From NCBI GenBank assembly GCA_023381645.1, contig JAMCRJ010000064.1, positions 1 through 7,092 of the forward strand: a DNA stretch of 7,092 nt, written 5' to 3'. Position numbers and translations under genes: made by a program. How positions within the stretch are numbered: the stretch's first letter is position 1; each line of letters begins with the position of its first letter. Under the pieces are notes generated by a model. It saw only the letters and a program-made list of their open reading frames with translations, was not told where the DNA came from and made no database searches. This document shows positions 5,867 through 7,092 of the stretch, one piece after another. The stretch is from Gammaproteobacteria bacterium. GTDB taxonomy: Bacteria; Pseudomonadota; Gammaproteobacteria; Acidithiobacillales; Acidithiobacillaceae.

Positions 5867-7043
5867 TGCTCGTTATGATCTTGTCATTTCCGGCGCCGGC
5901 ATGGTCGGTGCCAGCCTGGCCCTGGCCGCTCAGCAGGCGGGCTTGCGCATCGCCGTGTTTGAAAAGCGCAGCGCTGCGGCATGTGCCGCGGCGGACCCCT
6001 TCGACCGCGCCAGCCTGATCGCCACCGGGTCCGTGCGTTTTCTGACCAGCCTGGGTATTGATCCCGCGTTGCTCGGCAGTGCCGTGGAACGCATGCGGGT
6101 ATGGGATGCGGAAGACTCCGGCGGTATTCATCTGGACGCCGAGGAAGGTGGGGAAGATCTGCTTGGGTATATTGTCGAGAATCGTCGCCTGGAGCAGGCC
6201 CTGCATACGGCGCTGAAAGAAGCCGGGCTATATATTCACTACGGGCAGGAAATCACCGGCGCTGCCCCCGATGGCAAGGCCATGTACATCACCGATGCCT
6301 CTGGAACACAGTCCCGCAGCACTCTGCTGGCCATTGCGGAGGGTCGGCAGTCGCCGTTACGCAAGGCGCTCATTCAGGCGCCGGTATTCCGGGAAAGCTA
6401 TGGACAGGACGCCATCACCGCCACCGTCCGGATTGAAAAGCCTCATCGCCACATCGCCTATCAACGATTCCTCTCCACGGGCCCGCTGGCGGTACTGCCT
6501 TTCAGTGACGACGCCCAGGGACGTGCCCGCGCTTCCATCGTCTGGAGTGCCAAACAGGCCCATGCACGCCACCTGATGGCCCTGAATGATGCGCGGTTTC
6601 TGCGCGAACTGCATGAGGCGTTTGGACCGCAACTGGGGCATTTCCAGGAGATCGGACGACGCAGCAGTTATCCCCTTTCTGGCCTGCACAGCAGCCGTTA
6701 TATCGGGGAGCGCAGCGTATTGCTGGGGGATACCGCCCACGGTGTTCATCCATTGGCGGGTTTGGGGGTAAATCTGGGATTTCGTGATGCGGAACAATTG
6801 ATAGCGGCCATCACCACCGCCCGTCAACATCACCAGGACTGGGGCGAAACCCCTGTACTGCGCCGCTATCAAAGCGTTCGGCGGCCTGATAATCTCGTCA
6901 CTGTACTGGCTTGTGGCGCCCTCAGTCACCTCTTCTCCAACCGCAGTCGCGGCCTCGCCCGACTACGCGACCTGGGGATGCTGGGAACTGGTGTCATCTC
7001 TCCGGTCAAACGTTTTCTCATCCGTCAGGCCATGGGCCTTTAA
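5847..7043 (+). CDS. UbiF/UbiI-like FAD-dependent ubiquinone hydroxylase
   Basis: A second member of the UbiH/UbiF/COQ6 monooxygenase family (398 residues), likely to add another ring hydroxyl (C5 or C6) in ubiquinone synthesis. Seen: a canonical FAD loop GAGMVGASLAL (16-26), the ribose-binding acid in VFEK (E39), FDRASLIATGSVRFLTSLG (52-70), ENRRLEQAL (111-119), YQRFLSTGPLAVLP (205-218), the flavin motif LLGDTAHGVHPLAG (292-305), and a C-terminus ending PVKRFLIRQAMGL (386-398) that resembles the UbiI ending, whereas the PVLRRYQ...RRPDN block (336-349) resembles UbiF. I therefore leave the C5/C6 choice open. Oddities: the DG motif reads AEGRQSPLR (164-172) with Glu for the usual Asp, and AGLGVNLG (304-311) has Leu where AGQG is usual. 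The start is either ATG 5847 (overlap of 20 bases with ubiH) or ATG 5856 (overlap of 11), the second being nearer the family start. Confidence 0.88.
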   Translation: MATMSDNARYDLVISGAGMVGASLALAAQQAGLRIAVFEKRSAAACAAADPFDRASLIATGSVRFLTSLGIDPALLGSAVERMRVWDAEDSGGIHLDAEEGGEDLLGYIVENRRLEQALHTALKEAGLYIHYGQEITGAAPDGKAMYITDASGTQSRSTLLAIAEGRQSPLRKALIQAPVFRESYGQDAITATVRIEKPHRHIAYQRFLSTGPLAVLPFSDDAQGRARASIVWSAKQAHARHLMALNDARFLRELHEAFGPQLGHFQEIGRRSSYPLSGLHSSRYIGERSVLLGDTAHGVHPLAGLGVNLGFRDAEQLIAAITTARQHHQDWGETPVLRRYQSVRRPDNLVTVLACGALSHLFSNRSRGLARLRDLGMLGTGVISPVKRFLIRQAMGL

Positions 7044-7047
7044 GGAG
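7042..7047 (+). promoter_or_regulatory. Strong ribosome binding site before the last, partial gene
   Basis: AAGGAG, overlapping the stop of the preceding hydroxylase gene, lies 7 bases before the ATG at 7055. It is the strongest Shine-Dalgarno sequence in the window and supports the reality of the truncated gene that follows. Confidence 0.7.
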
Positions 7048-7054
7048 ATTGCAG

Positions 7055-7092
7055 ATGCAACACCGTATTGCCGACGATATCGCCGCCGCCAT
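7055..7092 (+). CDS. 5' end of an unidentified gene, cut by the window edge
   Basis: An ATG 11 bases after the stop of the second hydroxylase gene opens a frame that runs to the window end: MQHRIADDIAAA and two bases of a thirteenth codon. The strong AAGGAG ahead of it and the short gap make it a likely third member of the ubiH operon. Twelve residues are too few to name it. Confidence 0.65.
   Translation, partial: MQHRIADDIAAA

Noticed and set aside
6357..6929. Open frame of 190 codons on the minus strand inside the second hydroxylase gene
   Set aside because: It is antisense to the conserved flavoprotein and shows no domain of its own.

Overview
The window looks like a chromosomal segment of a ubiquinone-making proteobacterium with moderately high G+C. 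Three of the seven full-length genes encode recognisable ubiquinone (coenzyme Q) biosynthesis enzymes: a UbiD-type decarboxylase and two UbiH/UbiF/COQ6-family flavin hydroxylases. The other housekeeping genes (TatD-family hydrolase, TcdA) are widespread in proteobacteria. The overall style would fit a gammaproteobacterium or an Acidithiobacillus-like sulfur/iron oxidiser, but that placement is only an impression; no marker gene here fixes the taxon. No rRNA, tRNA, CRISPR, insertion sequence or other mobile element is visible.

Layout: two gene blocks diverge from a 129-base intergenic region at about 4505-4633. Leftward on the minus strand, in transcription order, run a TatD-family metal-dependent hydrolase (3689-4504), TcdA (2943-3689, sharing one base with the tatD stop), a small SCP2-fold lipid-binding protein (2440-2886), a PhnD-like binding-protein domain with no signal peptide (1555-2427), and UbiD (58-1530). 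Gaps are short (1-base overlap, 56, 12 and 24 bases) and no terminator hairpin is visible, so all five could be one transcription unit, possibly with an internal start before the SCP2 gene. Rightward on the plus strand run UbiH (4634-5866), a second UbiF/UbiI-like hydroxylase (5847-7043, overlapping ubiH), and the first 12 codons of another gene with a strong ribosome binding site (7055 to the window end).

How the genes work together: UbiD removes the carboxyl group from 4-hydroxy-3-polyprenylbenzoate using prenylated FMN. The two FAD monooxygenases would then add ring hydroxyls of ubiquinone. TatD and TcdA are neighbours with no obvious metabolic link to this pathway.

The least explained part is the SCP2/PhnD-like pair at 1555-2907. 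It is tightly coupled, placed directly upstream of ubiD, poorer in G+C than its flanks (strongly so around the SCP2 gene), and preceded by a perfect 18-base palindrome that overlaps the SCP2 ribosome binding site. SCP2-fold proteins (UbiJ, UbiT) are known accessory factors of ubiquinone synthesis, so a lipid or quinone-related role is an attractive but unproven idea. The PhnD-like protein lacks both an export signal and the phosphonate-binding loop of true PhnD, so it is probably a cytosolic ligand-binding protein of unknown ligand.
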